Of a stretch of DNA of 64,000 nt, positions 37,397 to 46,728 are shown piece after piece (within the stretch, counting starts at the first letter, position 1; each line of letters starts with the position of its first letter). The position numbers were made by a program, and so were the translations under genes. Under the pieces are notes generated by a model. That model saw only the letters and a program-made list of their open reading frames with translations, had not been told where the DNA came from and did no database searches. This stretch comes from Paraliobacillus zengyii (GTDB taxonomy: Bacteria > Bacillota > Bacilli > Bacillales > Amphibacillaceae), in the NCBI RefSeq assembly GCF_003268595.1, contig NZ_CP029797.1:2315501-2379500 (forward strand), given 5' to 3'.

Positions 37397-38509
37397 ATGC
37401 GTCTACGACGAAAGCATATTTTTTTGTTTTTCATTTTCATTATTTTTAGTCTATCCAATTATGCTGAGGTCTATGCACAAGAAGTAACGATTGCAGCTGA
37501 TGGTCTAAATATAAGAAGTGGTCCAGGCGAGGATTATGACGTTGTTGGACAAGTTAATACAGGAGAAATATTCCAACTCATAGAAGAAAAGCCGAATTGG
37601 ATAGCGATTTCGTATAATTCTCAAACCGTATGGGTAGCAGCAGAATATGTTAGCCTATCACCTGAAACAGGAGAAGAGACTGATCAATCAGAAGAAGTAG
37701 AAACAACAGAGGAAAATATAGTAAACGTTCCAGAAGAGCAAAATACAATTAAAAATGCCATGACTAAATTTCAAGAAACCAATGTTCGAAGTCAACCTTC
37801 AACAGCTGGTGATATTCTCACTACACTAGGTAAAGGTGAAGTCATTTCCACAATACAATCTGAAAATGATTGGCTTGAAATAGAATGGGATAACACAACT
37901 GGTTATGTTCCTTCATGGGTTATTGGCGATGTCTCACCAATTCGAACAGATGCAACATCTGTATTTCAAAATAAAGTGATTGTATTAGATGCTGGCCATG
38001 GTGGTAGAGACGTTGGTGCAATTGGTGCAAGTGGTAATTACGAGAAGGATTACACGTTACGTACTGCTAAAATGGTCAAATCCTATTTAGAACAACTAGG
38101 AGCAACTGTTTATTTAACACGTGATGACGATCACTATTACACACTAACGAGTAGAGCAGCCTTTTCTAATTATCAGAATGCGGATATGTTCTTAAGTTTG
38201 CATTATAATAGTACCCCACAATATCCTAATGCTGCTGGGATAAGTACCTACTATTATAACGAAAGTGATGCAGCCTTAGCTGATATAGTGCACACAGAAT
38301 TATTAAAGTCACTATTAGCAGAAGATCGTCAAACTAATTATGGAGACTATCAAGTAATTCGAACAAATCACCGTCCATCACTATTACTAGAATTAGGATT
38401 TATATCGAACGTTGAAGAGGAATCAAAGATACAAACACTTTCCTACCAGAAGAAAATTGCGCAGGGAATTATCGCAGGTTTACAAAGATATTACTCATAT
38501 AATGAATAA
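37397..38509 (+). CDS. yrvJ: Secreted N-acetylmuramoyl-L-alanine amidase with SH3 repeats (YrvJ)
   Basis: A cell-wall hydrolase of 370 residues. It has a signal peptide (about 1-27, ending EVYA), two bacterial SH3 domains (about 28-85 and 115-178, both with the NIRSGPG or NVRSQPS motif) separated by an acidic linker, and a zinc-dependent Amidase_3 domain (about 195-366). Metal and catalytic residues lie in LDAGHGGRDVGAIG, the Glu following in NYEKDY, SLHYN and LLLELGFISN. It cleaves the amide between MurNAc and the stem peptide. An IS element is inserted just after its stop. Confidence 0.92.
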   Translation: MRLRRKHIFLFFIFIIFSLSNYAEVYAQEVTIAADGLNIRSGPGEDYDVVGQVNTGEIFQLIEEKPNWIAISYNSQTVWVAAEYVSLSPETGEETDQSEEVETTEENIVNVPEEQNTIKNAMTKFQETNVRSQPSTAGDILTTLGKGEVISTIQSENDWLEIEWDNTTGYVPSWVIGDVSPIRTDATSVFQNKVIVLDAGHGGRDVGAIGASGNYEKDYTLRTAKMVKSYLEQLGATVYLTRDDDHYYTLTSRAAFSNYQNADMFLSLHYNSTPQYPNAAGISTYYYNESDAALADIVHTELLKSLLAEDRQTNYGDYQVIRTNHRPSLLLELGFISNVEEESKIQTLSYQKKIAQGIIAGLQRYYSYNE

Positions 38510-40192
38510 GTAAAAAGAGGCTGGGACATAACTAGCCAAAATAACGAAAAAGATTCCGATCATCTTAGGAAGATGGTCGGAATCTTTTTTTGTTGGATTA
38601 TTTTCAGGATTTGTTGGACCATGCGCATGCTTAGCCGTGTACTTTCTCAAGTTCACCGCCATGAATGCAAATCCTAATTCATTTTCCACTTTCTTCTTGC
38701 CTCTTACTGACATACGAGTGAAACGCAAATTAGCCTTCAAAAATCCGAAGACTGGTTCTACATCTATTTTTCGTTTGCCATAGATTTTACCGGTTTCTTT
38801 TTCTGAAAGCTGCTGTTTTGTGTATGCTTTTTGTTGTTCCCATTTTTCATTATAATAAATTTTTCGATTCTTTCCTTCCTTTGCTTTTGTACAGTGGGAA
38901 CGCAACGGACAATCCGAACAGTCTTCACATTCATAGACTTTAAAGGATCGGGTGAAGTTATCTTTACCTGTTCGATTAGATAGATACTGGAAAGCCACTT
39001 TTTTATCATTTGGACAACGGAAAGAATCACTCGCTTCATCATACGCCCAGTTCATTGTGTTAAAAGGGTCTTGCTTATATTTCTTTGTCTTCTCTTTTCA
39101 ATACATATTGTATGTAATCAGCGGGATGCGCTCCCGATTAATGCGGACATCTTCATAATTCTGTTCACTTCCATACCCTGCATCAGCTACGATATATGTG
39201 GGAAGTTCAAAGAAGCTTTCCTCGATTTTATCTAGAAAAGGAGTGAATGTGCGTACATCAGTTGGATTGGGAAATACGTCATATGCGAGTGTATATTGTC
39301 CTTCGGTCGCAATTTGTACATTGTAACCTGCTTTTAATTGGCCATTATTCATATAATCGTCTTTCATGCGCATAAAGGTGGCATCATGGTCTGTCTTTGA
39401 ATAACTATTGCGCGCTTCAAATATAAGCCTATCCTTTTCGTATTTTTGTTTGCGTGCTACGTAATCTTTAAACTGTTTGCGGTATTTTTTTGGTGTTTTC
39501 CTTGCAGAGCGAAGCTGCTTCCGTTTGCTGACATCTTTACTTTCTTCGATCTGTTTGTCGTATCCTTCAACGGTCTTCTCTAGTTTCTCAACTACTTTTT
39601 CGAGTTCTTTAGTGGATAGTTCTTCCGTACTTTCGCGTTCTATTTCTGGAATAATTTCGTTTGCCAATAATTCATCGTACAGTTGATTTGATTTCTCCAC
39701 CAAATTCGCACTGTATTTTTCAATCGCTTTTCGCCAAACAAACGTAAATTTATTGGCATTTGCTTCTATTTTGGTGCCATCAATAAAGATCGCTTCCTGG
39801 TCAATAAGCTCTTCTTTCACCAGTTGGCATCGAAATTGTACAAAACATTGGCGTAACAGTTCTTGTACTTCTTCATTGACTCGAAAACGGTTAATCGTGC
39901 GATAGCTTGGCTCATAGCCTTGCGCTAACCACATCATACGGACACTATCTTTCAGCAATCCTTCAATTTTTCTCCCAGAGAAAACAGATTGCGTGTAAGC
40001 ACATAAAATAACCTTCATCATCATTCGCGGATGATAAGCAGGACAACCTGTTTCATGTAAGAAAAAAGAAAATGCTTTATCTGGTATTTGGTCTACTAAG
40101 TCATGGATCGTATAGGCAATATCATTTTCTTGCAATTTCATTTCAAAATCTAACGGCAAAATTACTTGATTCATGTTATAATCTTTAAACAT
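38495..40192 (-). pseudogene. IS1182-family transposase interrupted by an in-frame TGA
   Basis: The N-terminal DUF772 part (MFKDYNMNQVILPLDFEMK, ETGCPAYHPRMMMK) and DDE domain (IFIDGTKIEANANK, VADAGYGSE) run from 40192 to a TGA at 39098-39100. The same frame continues through KEKTKKYKQDPFNTMNWAYDE to a Cys-rich segment (CEDCSDCPLRSHC), and a conserved VEPVFGFLKANLRFTRMSVRG with the final catalytic Glu. No frameshift is present, so one base change explains the break. The frame reads through the terminal repeat and stops in host DNA at 38495. Confidence 0.88.
38547..38591. terminator. Terminator hairpin near the IS left end
   Basis: AAAAAGATTCCGATCATCTT pairs with AAGATGGTCGGAATCTTTTT around AGG, with T7 on the plus strand. 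It can stop yrvJ transcription entering the element and transposase transcription leaving it. Confidence 0.82.
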
Positions 40193-40276
40193 AAGGATAC
40201 CTCCGATTGTTATTGTGTGGTACTTTAATTTTATCAGAAGGTATCCTTTTTTACTTACTAAAATTTTCGATTTTAT

Positions 40277-40321
40277 AAAAAAGTTGCATCTTCCAACTAC
40301 CGTTGGAAGATGCAACTTTTT
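40277..40321. terminator. Terminator hairpin near the IS promoter end
   Basis: A 20-bp perfect stem, AAAAAGTTGCATCTTCCAAC / GTTGGAAGATGCAACTTTTT, with a 4-base loop. It lies between dtd and the transposase start and can stop dtd transcription from entering the element. Confidence 0.85.
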
Positions 40322-40364
40322 ATTGTTTATCTGAGTTTTGTCCCAGCCTCTTTTTAAAATTTAA

Positions 40365-40808
40365 TCAATCTTTACTATCTAAGATCAGCGTAACTGGTCC
40401 ATTATTAACCATATCTATATCCATCATCGCTCCAAATAAACCCGTTTCGATATGAATGCCAGTGTTCTTAATAGATTGATTAAAATAATCATAGCACTCT
40501 TTTGCTTGATCAGGCTTAGCTGCTCCCATAAAATTAGGTCTTCTTCCCTTTCGACAATCACCGAATAAGGTAAACTGTGAAACGGATAGTATACTTCCTT
40601 CTATATCTTTTACAGAGAGATTCATTTTTTCAGAATTATCTTCAAAAATGCGTAAGTGAATGATCTTTTGAACAAGGTAATCTGCATCTTTCAACGTATC
40701 CTCGTGGGTAACACCGAGTAAGACCATTAAACCTCGTCCAATTTCTCCTACCTGCTCACCCTTGACTGACACACTTGCATGATTAACTCGTTGAATAACG
40801 GCCCTCAT
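40365..40808 (-). CDS. dtd: D-aminoacyl-tRNA deacylase
   Basis: Dtd hydrolyses D-aminoacyl-tRNAs and Gly-tRNA-Ala, protecting translation fidelity. The 147-residue protein has the catalytic [19 protein letters not shown] motif near 76-94 and the cross-subunit Gly-cisPro NNGPVTL near the C-terminus ([14 protein letters not shown]). It follows relA by 24 bases on the same strand, the conserved relA-dtd arrangement. Its 3' end abuts the IS, so its native terminator has probably been replaced by the IS hairpin. Confidence 0.96.
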   Translation of the reverse strand: MRAVIQRVNHASVSVKGEQVGEIGRGLMVLLGVTHEDTLKDADYLVQKIIHLRIFEDNSEKMNLSVKDIEGSILSVSQFTLFGDCRKGRRPNFMGAAKPDQAKECYDYFNQSIKNTGIHIETGLFGAMMDIDMVNNGPVTLILDSKD

Positions 40809-40832
40809 TAAAAATATCTCCTTTAAGACTAG

Positions 40833-43034
40833 CTATTGTAATACGCGTTCAACAGTATAAACGTCTTTTATTTGTTTTAAACGATCAACAATTTTACGTA
40901 AATGTCCTAAGTTATGAATTAGAATAGTCAAATGAATTACTGCCATTTTATTTCGATCAGACTTTCCGTTTACAGCAGTAATATTTGTTCGCATTTCATT
41001 TACAGATTGTAAAACGTCATTTAACAAACCGCGACGATCATATCCAGATATTTCTAAATCAACATGGTATTGTTTTATGTCAGTGTTACTATCTTCCCAT
41101 TCCACATAAAGTAACCGTTCATCGGTTAATTCTGCCTTAATATTAGGGCAATCAACACGATGTACAGAAACACCACGTCCTTTAGTAATAAAGCCAACAA
41201 TCTTATCACCTGGTACAGGGTTACAACATTTTGATAATCGCACTAATAAATTATCGACACCCTCTACCTTTACACCAGAATCCTTTTTTCGATAGGCTTT
41301 TGGTTTTACCGTTTTTTTCTGTGCACCTTCTAAAATTTGCTCTAATTCCTGATGTTCTTCCTCTTTTCGCAACTTTTCTGTTAGTCGAGTTGCAATCTGA
41401 GCAGCCGTTATTCCTTGATACCCTACAGCGGCATACATATCTTCAACACTTATAAAATTAAAACGTTCCGCAACTCTTTTTAAATTGTCTGTAGTAATGG
41501 CATCTTTTAAAGCAAAACCAGTTGCTTTCACTTCTTTATCTACCATTTCTTTTCCTTTTACTACATTTTCATCTCGTTGCTGTTTCTTGAAAAACTGTTT
41601 AATTCTATTTTTAGCTTGAGATGTTTGTGCCATCTTCACCCAATCACGTGACGGTCCGTATGAGTGTTTTGATGTTAAAACTTCAACAATGTCGCCATTT
41701 TTAAGTTGATAATCTAATGGCTCCATTTTTCCGTTTATCCGTGCACCTATTGTTTGGTTTCCAACTTCTGTGTGGATTTTATAGGAAAAATCAATAGGCA
41801 CTGAACCAGCTGGTAGTTCAATTACATCACCTTTTGGAGTAAAAACATACACCATGTCAGAGAAGAGATCAACCTTTAGTGATTCCATAAATTCTTCTGC
41901 GTCATGTGTTTCTGTTTGCCATTCTAGTATCTCTCTAAACCAAGCAAGTTTTTTCTCGGAATTTCCTTTTGTTTGTTCTAATTGTTTACCCTCTTTATAT
42001 GCCCAGTGAGCTGCAATTCCATATTCAGCTATCTCATGCATTTCTTTTGTTCGAATTTGCACTTCTAGCGGAGCACCTTTAGGACCAATCACTGTTGTGT
42101 GTAAAGACTGATATAAATTTGGTTTCGGCATTGCAATATAGTCTTTAAAACGTCCTGGCATAGGTTTCCAACAGGTGTGAATAATCCCTAAAACGGCATA
42201 ACAATCCTTAATACTCTCAACAATTATTCGAACTGCTAGCAAATCATAAATCTCATTAAATTGTTTGTTTTGTAAGACCATTTTACGATAAATACTATAT
42301 AAATGTTTTGGTCTTCCAGAAAAGTCTGCTTTAATACTTATGTCCGCTAATTGATTTTGCACTTCTGTCATAACTTCTTCAATATAAAATTCACGTTCTT
42401 GTCGTTTTTGTTTCATTAAATTGACAATACGATAATACTGTTGAGGATTTAAATAGCGTAATGCTGTATCTTCAAGCTCCCATTTTATAGCAGATATACC
42501 TAAGCGATGTGCTAATGGTGCAAAGATCTCAAGCGTTTCATTTGAAATACGTCTTTGTTTCTCTGGGGGCAAGTGTTTTAAAGTCCGCATATTATGCAGA
42601 CGATCAGCTAATTTTATCAAAATAACACGAATATCTTTTGCCATTGCAATGAACATCTTACGATGATTTTCCGCTTGCTGTGCTTCTTTCGATTTGTATT
42701 TAATTTTACCTAATTTTGTAACCCCATCTACTAACATCGCAACTTCATTATTAAAGTTTTCTTGTAACATTTCTACCGTTATATCTGTATCTTCCACAAC
42801 ATCATGTAAAAAGCCACCTGCAATCGTTTCTGGGTCTAGTTCTAAATGAACCAAAATTCCAGCTACTTGAACCGGATGGATAATATATGGTTCGCCTGAT
42901 TTGCGAAATTGGTTCTCATGTGCCTTTTTAGCATATTCATAAGCACGCCTAATAAAATCAAGATCTTTACCTGAAAGATATTGAGAAGCTTGTTCAATTA
43001 CATCTTGTGCTGTCAAAATATTCTCTTTCGACAT
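40833..43034 (-). CDS. relA: Bifunctional (p)ppGpp synthetase/hydrolase Rel
   Basis: A long RelA/SpoT homologue of 733 residues that makes and degrades (p)ppGpp. The HD hydrolase domain retains HPVQVAGIL and FLHDVVEDTDI. The synthetase domain has RFKDYIAMPKPNLYQSLHT, the RXKD type of bifunctional Rel enzymes, and VQIRTKEMHEIAEYGIAAHW. TGS (VFTPKGDVIELP), zinc-finger/CC (LSKCCNPVPGD, HRVDCPN) and ACT domains follow. Both activities are predicted intact. A promoter lies at 43122-43149, and dtd follows. Confidence 0.97.
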   Translation of the reverse strand: MSKENILTAQDVIEQASQYLSGKDLDFIRRAYEYAKKAHENQFRKSGEPYIIHPVQVAGILVHLELDPETIAGGFLHDVVEDTDITVEMLQENFNNEVAMLVDGVTKLGKIKYKSKEAQQAENHRKMFIAMAKDIRVILIKLADRLHNMRTLKHLPPEKQRRISNETLEIFAPLAHRLGISAIKWELEDTALRYLNPQQYYRIVNLMKQKRQEREFYIEEVMTEVQNQLADISIKADFSGRPKHLYSIYRKMVLQNKQFNEIYDLLAVRIIVESIKDCYAVLGIIHTCWKPMPGRFKDYIAMPKPNLYQSLHTTVIGPKGAPLEVQIRTKEMHEIAEYGIAAHWAYKEGKQLEQTKGNSEKKLAWFREILEWQTETHDAEEFMESLKVDLFSDMVYVFTPKGDVIELPAGSVPIDFSYKIHTEVGNQTIGARINGKMEPLDYQLKNGDIVEVLTSKHSYGPSRDWVKMAQTSQAKNRIKQFFKKQQRDENVVKGKEMVDKEVKATGFALKDAITTDNLKRVAERFNFISVEDMYAAVGYQGITAAQIATRLTEKLRKEEEHQELEQILEGAQKKTVKPKAYRKKDSGVKVEGVDNLLVRLSKCCNPVPGDKIVGFITKGRGVSVHRVDCPNIKAELTDERLLYVEWEDSNTDIKQYHVDLEISGYDRRGLLNDVLQSVNEMRTNITAVNGKSDRNKMAVIHLTILIHNLGHLRKIVDRLKQIKDVYTVERVLQ

Positions 43035-43121
43035 TTTATCACCTTTACCCTCTTATGCCTCTGTTCATTTAGTATGACATTTTCCATATAAATATATAAG
43101 AACGAAAAACCATAAAGCTTT

Positions 43122-43149
43122 ATTATAGTATAATAAAAGATTTGTCCAA
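43122..43149 (-). promoter_or_regulatory. Sigma-A promoter of relA-dtd
   Basis: Minus-strand TTGGAC (43144-43149), a 16-base spacer and TATAAT (43122-43127), about 88 bases upstream of the relA ATG. It lies inside the 333-base apt-relA interval, which otherwise holds only a terminator. Confidence 0.75.
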
Positions 43150-43251
43150 ATGATACAAGGATTTCAATTCTCTTTAATTCAAATAGTCGTATTAACTCTT
43201 TTCAAATGTGAAATTGACAAAATAAAACAAATTACGCCTTTAATTAGGAAA

Positions 43252-43287
43252 ATAAGGAGTACCTCCAATTAGGCACTCCTTTCTTAT
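43252..43287 (-). terminator. Probable terminator downstream of apt
   Basis: Minus-strand AAGGAGT and ACTCCTT pair around a GCC/GGAGG-containing loop, followed by TATTTTCC. The T tract is modest. It lies between the apt stop and the relA promoter. Confidence 0.6.
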
Positions 43288-43367
43288 AAGAAATCATTGT
43301 CTTTTAATTAGATTATAAACTGTAACTTAACATTATTGTAACATCTCTTATCAATGCTCTATTCAGT

Positions 43368-43880
43368 CTAATATTCCATTAGCGTTAGTATATCATAACC
43401 TTCTAAATTATCTCGACCGTTTAAGTATGTAAGTTCAATTAAGAAAGCGCATCCGACTACAATACCACCTAATTGTTCTACTAACTTAATCGTTGCATCG
43501 ATCGTTCCACCAGTAGCTAATAAATCATCTGTTATTAGTACCCGTTGGCCCGGTTTAATTGCATCTTTATGAAGTGTTAGTACATTTTCACCATATTCTA
43601 AATCATAATTCACTTTAATTACTTCTCGTGGTAATTTACCTTCTTTTCTAACTGGTGCAAATCCAATTTCCAATGCATAGGCCACTGGACAACCTACAAT
43701 AAATCCTCTAGCTTCAGGTCCTACAATTAAATCAATATCTTTTTTATCTGCATAAGCAACGATTTCATCCACTGCAGCTTTATAAGCCTTGCCATTATCC
43801 ATCAGTGTTGTAATATCCTTAAAGCGTACACCTTCTTTAGGCCAATCTTCTACCACAGTAATATAATCTTTATAATTCAT
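43368..43880 (-). CDS. apt: Adenine phosphoribosyltransferase
   Basis: Apt salvages adenine with PRPP to AMP. The 170-residue protein has the adenine-binding [11 protein letters not shown] region, the flexible-loop [10 protein letters not shown] segment and the PRPP loop [16 protein letters not shown]. Its start overlaps the end of recJ by 11 bases, so it is probably translationally coupled. The recJ-apt-relA order is conserved in Bacillus, placing purine salvage next to (p)ppGpp metabolism. Confidence 0.97.
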   Translation of the reverse strand: MNYKDYITVVEDWPKEGVRFKDITTLMDNGKAYKAAVDEIVAYADKKDIDLIVGPEARGFIVGCPVAYALEIGFAPVRKEGKLPREVIKVNYDLEYGENVLTLHKDAIKPGQRVLITDDLLATGGTIDATIKLVEQLGGIVVGCAFLIELTYLNGRDNLEGYDILTLMEY

Positions 43881-46221
43881 TCGTTATTTCCTCCTCAACA
43901 GAGCTTGTGTGCTCCATTTGACTGTCCATCCATGTTTTTAACTCACGGTAACTAGAATAATATAATACTTTTTCCATCTCAGCTTGTTTAATCGATTGCT
44001 GATAAGCATTTGATTCTGTTAAATCTCGTTTTCTTACTTGCTTATTAGGATAAATCACACCATCTGTCATTTTAACAAATTCCAGCTCGGAAAACACCTT
44101 AATAATAAACTCTATTTTATTTGTTTTCCAACCTTTGCTTTTACTTAATATATCTAATTCAGTTTTCCTATTAAATTGTTCTCTTTTTAATAACATACCA
44201 TAAAACCATTTAAACTCATCACGAGTAGGAAAAGACTGCAAAAAGTGCTCTTCCTCGATATGATAACACGCAAAGATATTTTGTGGAGAGAGAAGGGAGA
44301 ATACCTCTTCTAATTGTTCCAATTGATTGGGTAAGTCTAACAAAACTATATTCTTAAACGTTGTAACATCTTGCTCTTTAGCAAGTATCCGTAACTCTTC
44401 AAAGGTGGCATATGTTCCTTCAACCTTATGCTCAGCTTCTTTTGTTTCAAAAGAGAGCATAATCGTTTTGTTTTTATCTAAATGTTCTAGTTTTTTTGAC
44501 CATAATTTAGAACCTCGATAATCAAATAATTGCCACTCATTTACTGCTAGATCTTGGATCATGAGCTGTGGACTTTTTTTACCATTCCATTCATTAATTT
44601 GCAAAAAACCTACTGCTTCTATTTCAGTATGTTCTGAAATAGAATGATACAATGCTCCCATACCAAAACCAACACCAGCCAGTTGAACAGAATCACTACG
44701 GAATGAAACTTTCAAATGGTTTTTTTCACTACCTATTTGCCTCAATTCATTAGGTTTATCCTTTAAATGGAATAAAGGCTTCGGATTACCCATACCAAAT
44801 GGAGCTATTTTATTTAACTCATTTACTAAACCAATATCAATTGAATTGATTTCAATAGAGTCTTCTATATCTAATTGTTCTTTATAGTCTTCCGGTTGCA
44901 GTTGCTCTTCTGCTAGTTGATTAAGCGAATGACGTATTTTATCAACGTTCTCTTGTAAAAGCGTCATGCCTGCTGCTTGCGAGTGACCACCAAACCGTAA
45001 AAATTGATCTTTTATTTGCATACCGTTTTTAAATAAATCAAATGCTTGAATACTGCGAGCAGATCCTTTTGCATAACCTTCTTCTGGCTGAATCGTTAAA
45101 ACAATGGCAGGTCTTTGAAACGTTCTAACTAGTTTTGATGCTACAATTCCAAGAACACCTTGATTCCAACCTTCTTTGGCAACAACGATCACGTTCCTAT
45201 TCTCATCAGGTGTAGATTCCACCATCATAATTGCTTCTTTAGCAATTTCTTTCACTATTTGTTGTCGCTCCTGATTAAGCTGATTAATCTGTGTTGCAAT
45301 TTCTTGCGCTTCTTCTTGGTCTTTCGTTAATAATAATTCAACTGCAGGATAAGCTGTTTGTAATCGACCCACAGCATTAATACGCGGCCCGATTAAAAAG
45401 CCTATATCTTCTTCTGTCATATCACCTTGTATACTACACGTTTGTTTTAACGCATCTATACCCGGACGATTAGATTGACTAATTGCTTTTAAACCATGAT
45501 ACGCTAAAATACGGTTCTCTCCTACTAATGGAACTAAATCAGCTATTGTTCCAATAACAACTAGATCTAAAAGTTGTGTTGGAAAATAGCCCAATATATG
45601 TTCGGCCAACTTAAAAGCAACGCCTACACCAGCTAATTCTTTAAATGGATAACTTTCCGAGCATTTCGGGTGTACAATCGCGTAAGCTTCTGGAAGTGAT
45701 TCTTGTACTTCATGGTGATCCGTAATAATTAAGTCAATTCCAATTTCTTTCGCCACAAAAGCAGGTTCGATTGCAGCAATTCCAGTATCAACAGTAATAA
45801 TAAGTTGAAACCCTTGTTTTTTTGCATCCCTAAAAGCTTGTTCATTAGGCCCGTATCCTTCTGTAAACCGATTCGGAATATAGTAATCACACATTGCTCC
45901 TGCCTCACGCAACGCCTCAATCAATACAGCCGTCGCACTAACACCATCAGCGTCATAATCACCAAAAACTAAAATACTTTCACCTTGTTCAATCGCTTGA
46001 TCAATACGTTGTTTTGTCTTCTCCATATCATTTAACAAACTAGGATCATGTAGATCTTTTAAGTTAGGATTTAAAAATGTTTCCGCTTCTTCTATTGTCG
46101 AAATTTCTCGCTTAGCAAGCATACCTTTAATCATTGGTGATACATTTAATGATGCAAGTTCCTCAGATATTGCAGCATGCTGTTTATATGTAAAATTCCA
46201 TTTTGTTTGACTTTGTAACAT
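43870..46221 (-). CDS. recJ: Single-stranded-DNA-specific exonuclease RecJ
   Basis: A 5'-3' single-strand exonuclease for recombination and repair. The 783-residue protein has the DHH-family motifs [13 protein letters not shown] near 80-92, [17 protein letters not shown], and the DHHA1 segment with [13 protein letters not shown]. An OB-fold and a longer C-terminal domain follow, typical of Bacillus RecJ, which is larger than the E. coli protein. It overlaps apt at the 3' end. A competing frame within it has no support. Confidence 0.95.
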   Translation of the reverse strand: MLQSQTKWNFTYKQHAAISEELASLNVSPMIKGMLAKREISTIEEAETFLNPNLKDLHDPSLLNDMEKTKQRIDQAIEQGESILVFGDYDADGVSATAVLIEALREAGAMCDYYIPNRFTEGYGPNEQAFRDAKKQGFQLIITVDTGIAAIEPAFVAKEIGIDLIITDHHEVQESLPEAYAIVHPKCSESYPFKELAGVGVAFKLAEHILGYFPTQLLDLVVIGTIADLVPLVGENRILAYHGLKAISQSNRPGIDALKQTCSIQGDMTEEDIGFLIGPRINAVGRLQTAYPAVELLLTKDQEEAQEIATQINQLNQERQQIVKEIAKEAIMMVESTPDENRNVIVVAKEGWNQGVLGIVASKLVRTFQRPAIVLTIQPEEGYAKGSARSIQAFDLFKNGMQIKDQFLRFGGHSQAAGMTLLQENVDKIRHSLNQLAEEQLQPEDYKEQLDIEDSIEINSIDIGLVNELNKIAPFGMGNPKPLFHLKDKPNELRQIGSEKNHLKVSFRSDSVQLAGVGFGMGALYHSISEHTEIEAVGFLQINEWNGKKSPQLMIQDLAVNEWQLFDYRGSKLWSKKLEHLDKNKTIMLSFETKEAEHKVEGTYATFEELRILAKEQDVTTFKNIVLLDLPNQLEQLEEVFSLLSPQNIFACYHIEEEHFLQSFPTRDEFKWFYGMLLKREQFNRKTELDILSKSKGWKTNKIEFIIKVFSELEFVKMTDGVIYPNKQVRKRDLTESNAYQQSIKQAEMEKVLYYSSYRELKTWMDSQMEHTSSVEEEITNEL

Positions 46222-46287
46222 AAGTTCACCCCTGACTTACTTATTATACAAGAGTATGTCAGGGGGTTCAAATACAAATACTTCTTG

Positions 46288-46626
46288 TTATTCCTTAGAA
46301 GTGTCATTTGTGTTATTAATTTCATTATTATCTGCACTTTGCTCATCTAATGTAGATATGTCCTTTTCTTTTTCAACATTTTTTAGACTTGCGATTTCTT
46401 TTTTAAGTGAACGAACTTGTTTTTGGTATTGTAATAATCGAAAAATACCAAATGCACTTGTAATTAAACCACCCATTAAAACAGATACTAAGATGACAAG
46501 TACTAATGGTGCTTGTCCAGTTCCAAATAGATAATCAACTTCTACAGGAGCGACATTAATAACTGCAAACACAGCTACAATAAGTGCGAAGATAAGTGCT
46601 AAAATAATATGCGTTTGTCCTTTCAT
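46288..46626 (-). CDS. lapA: LapA-domain membrane protein (YrvD)
   Basis: A 112-residue membrane protein with DUF1049/LapA architecture: two helices at about 6-25 and 40-62, the conserved FAVINVAPVEVDYLFG segment between them, and a charged coiled-coil-like cytoplasmic tail. Function in Gram-positives is unknown; the E. coli namesake acts in LPS assembly, which does not apply here. It lies between secDF and recJ as in B. subtilis, and a terminator separates it from secDF. Confidence 0.82.
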   Translation of the reverse strand: MKGQTHIILALIFALIVAVFAVINVAPVEVDYLFGTGQAPLVLVILVSVLMGGLITSAFGIFRLLQYQKQVRSLKKEIASLKNVEKEKDISTLDEQSADNNEINNTNDTSKE

Positions 46627-46690
46627 GTAAACACCTCTTTTTCTTGAATTATAAGTATAATTCCCTAAACCCTTAAATATAAAACGTATT

Positions 46691-46726
46691 AAAAAATAGC
46701 TCTCCCTTTTTAGGAAGAGCTATTTT
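46691..46726 (-). terminator. Terminator downstream of secDF
   Basis: AAAATAGCTCTTCC and GGGAGAGCTATTTT pair on the minus strand with a run of T residues, directly after the secDF stop. Confidence 0.85.
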
Positions 46727-46728
46727 CC

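Larger units (their letters stand above)
38512..40355 (-). mobile_element. IS1182-type insertion sequence, copy 1
   Basis: About 1.84 kb with inverted terminal repeats. AAAAAGAGGCTGGGACA occurs at 38512-38528 and, reversed, at 40339-40355. It carries one transposase gene broken by a stop codon and has strong hairpins at 38547-38591 and 40277-40321. It occupies the gap between convergent yrvJ and dtd without disrupting either. A second copy starts at about 63590 in opposite orientation. Exact outer ends depend on whether the flanking A runs belong to the element. Confidence 0.88.

Noticed and set aside
38495..39055. Independent 186-codon gene downstream of the transposase
   Set aside because: It is in the same frame as the upstream transposase and continues its domain; only an in-frame TGA separates them.
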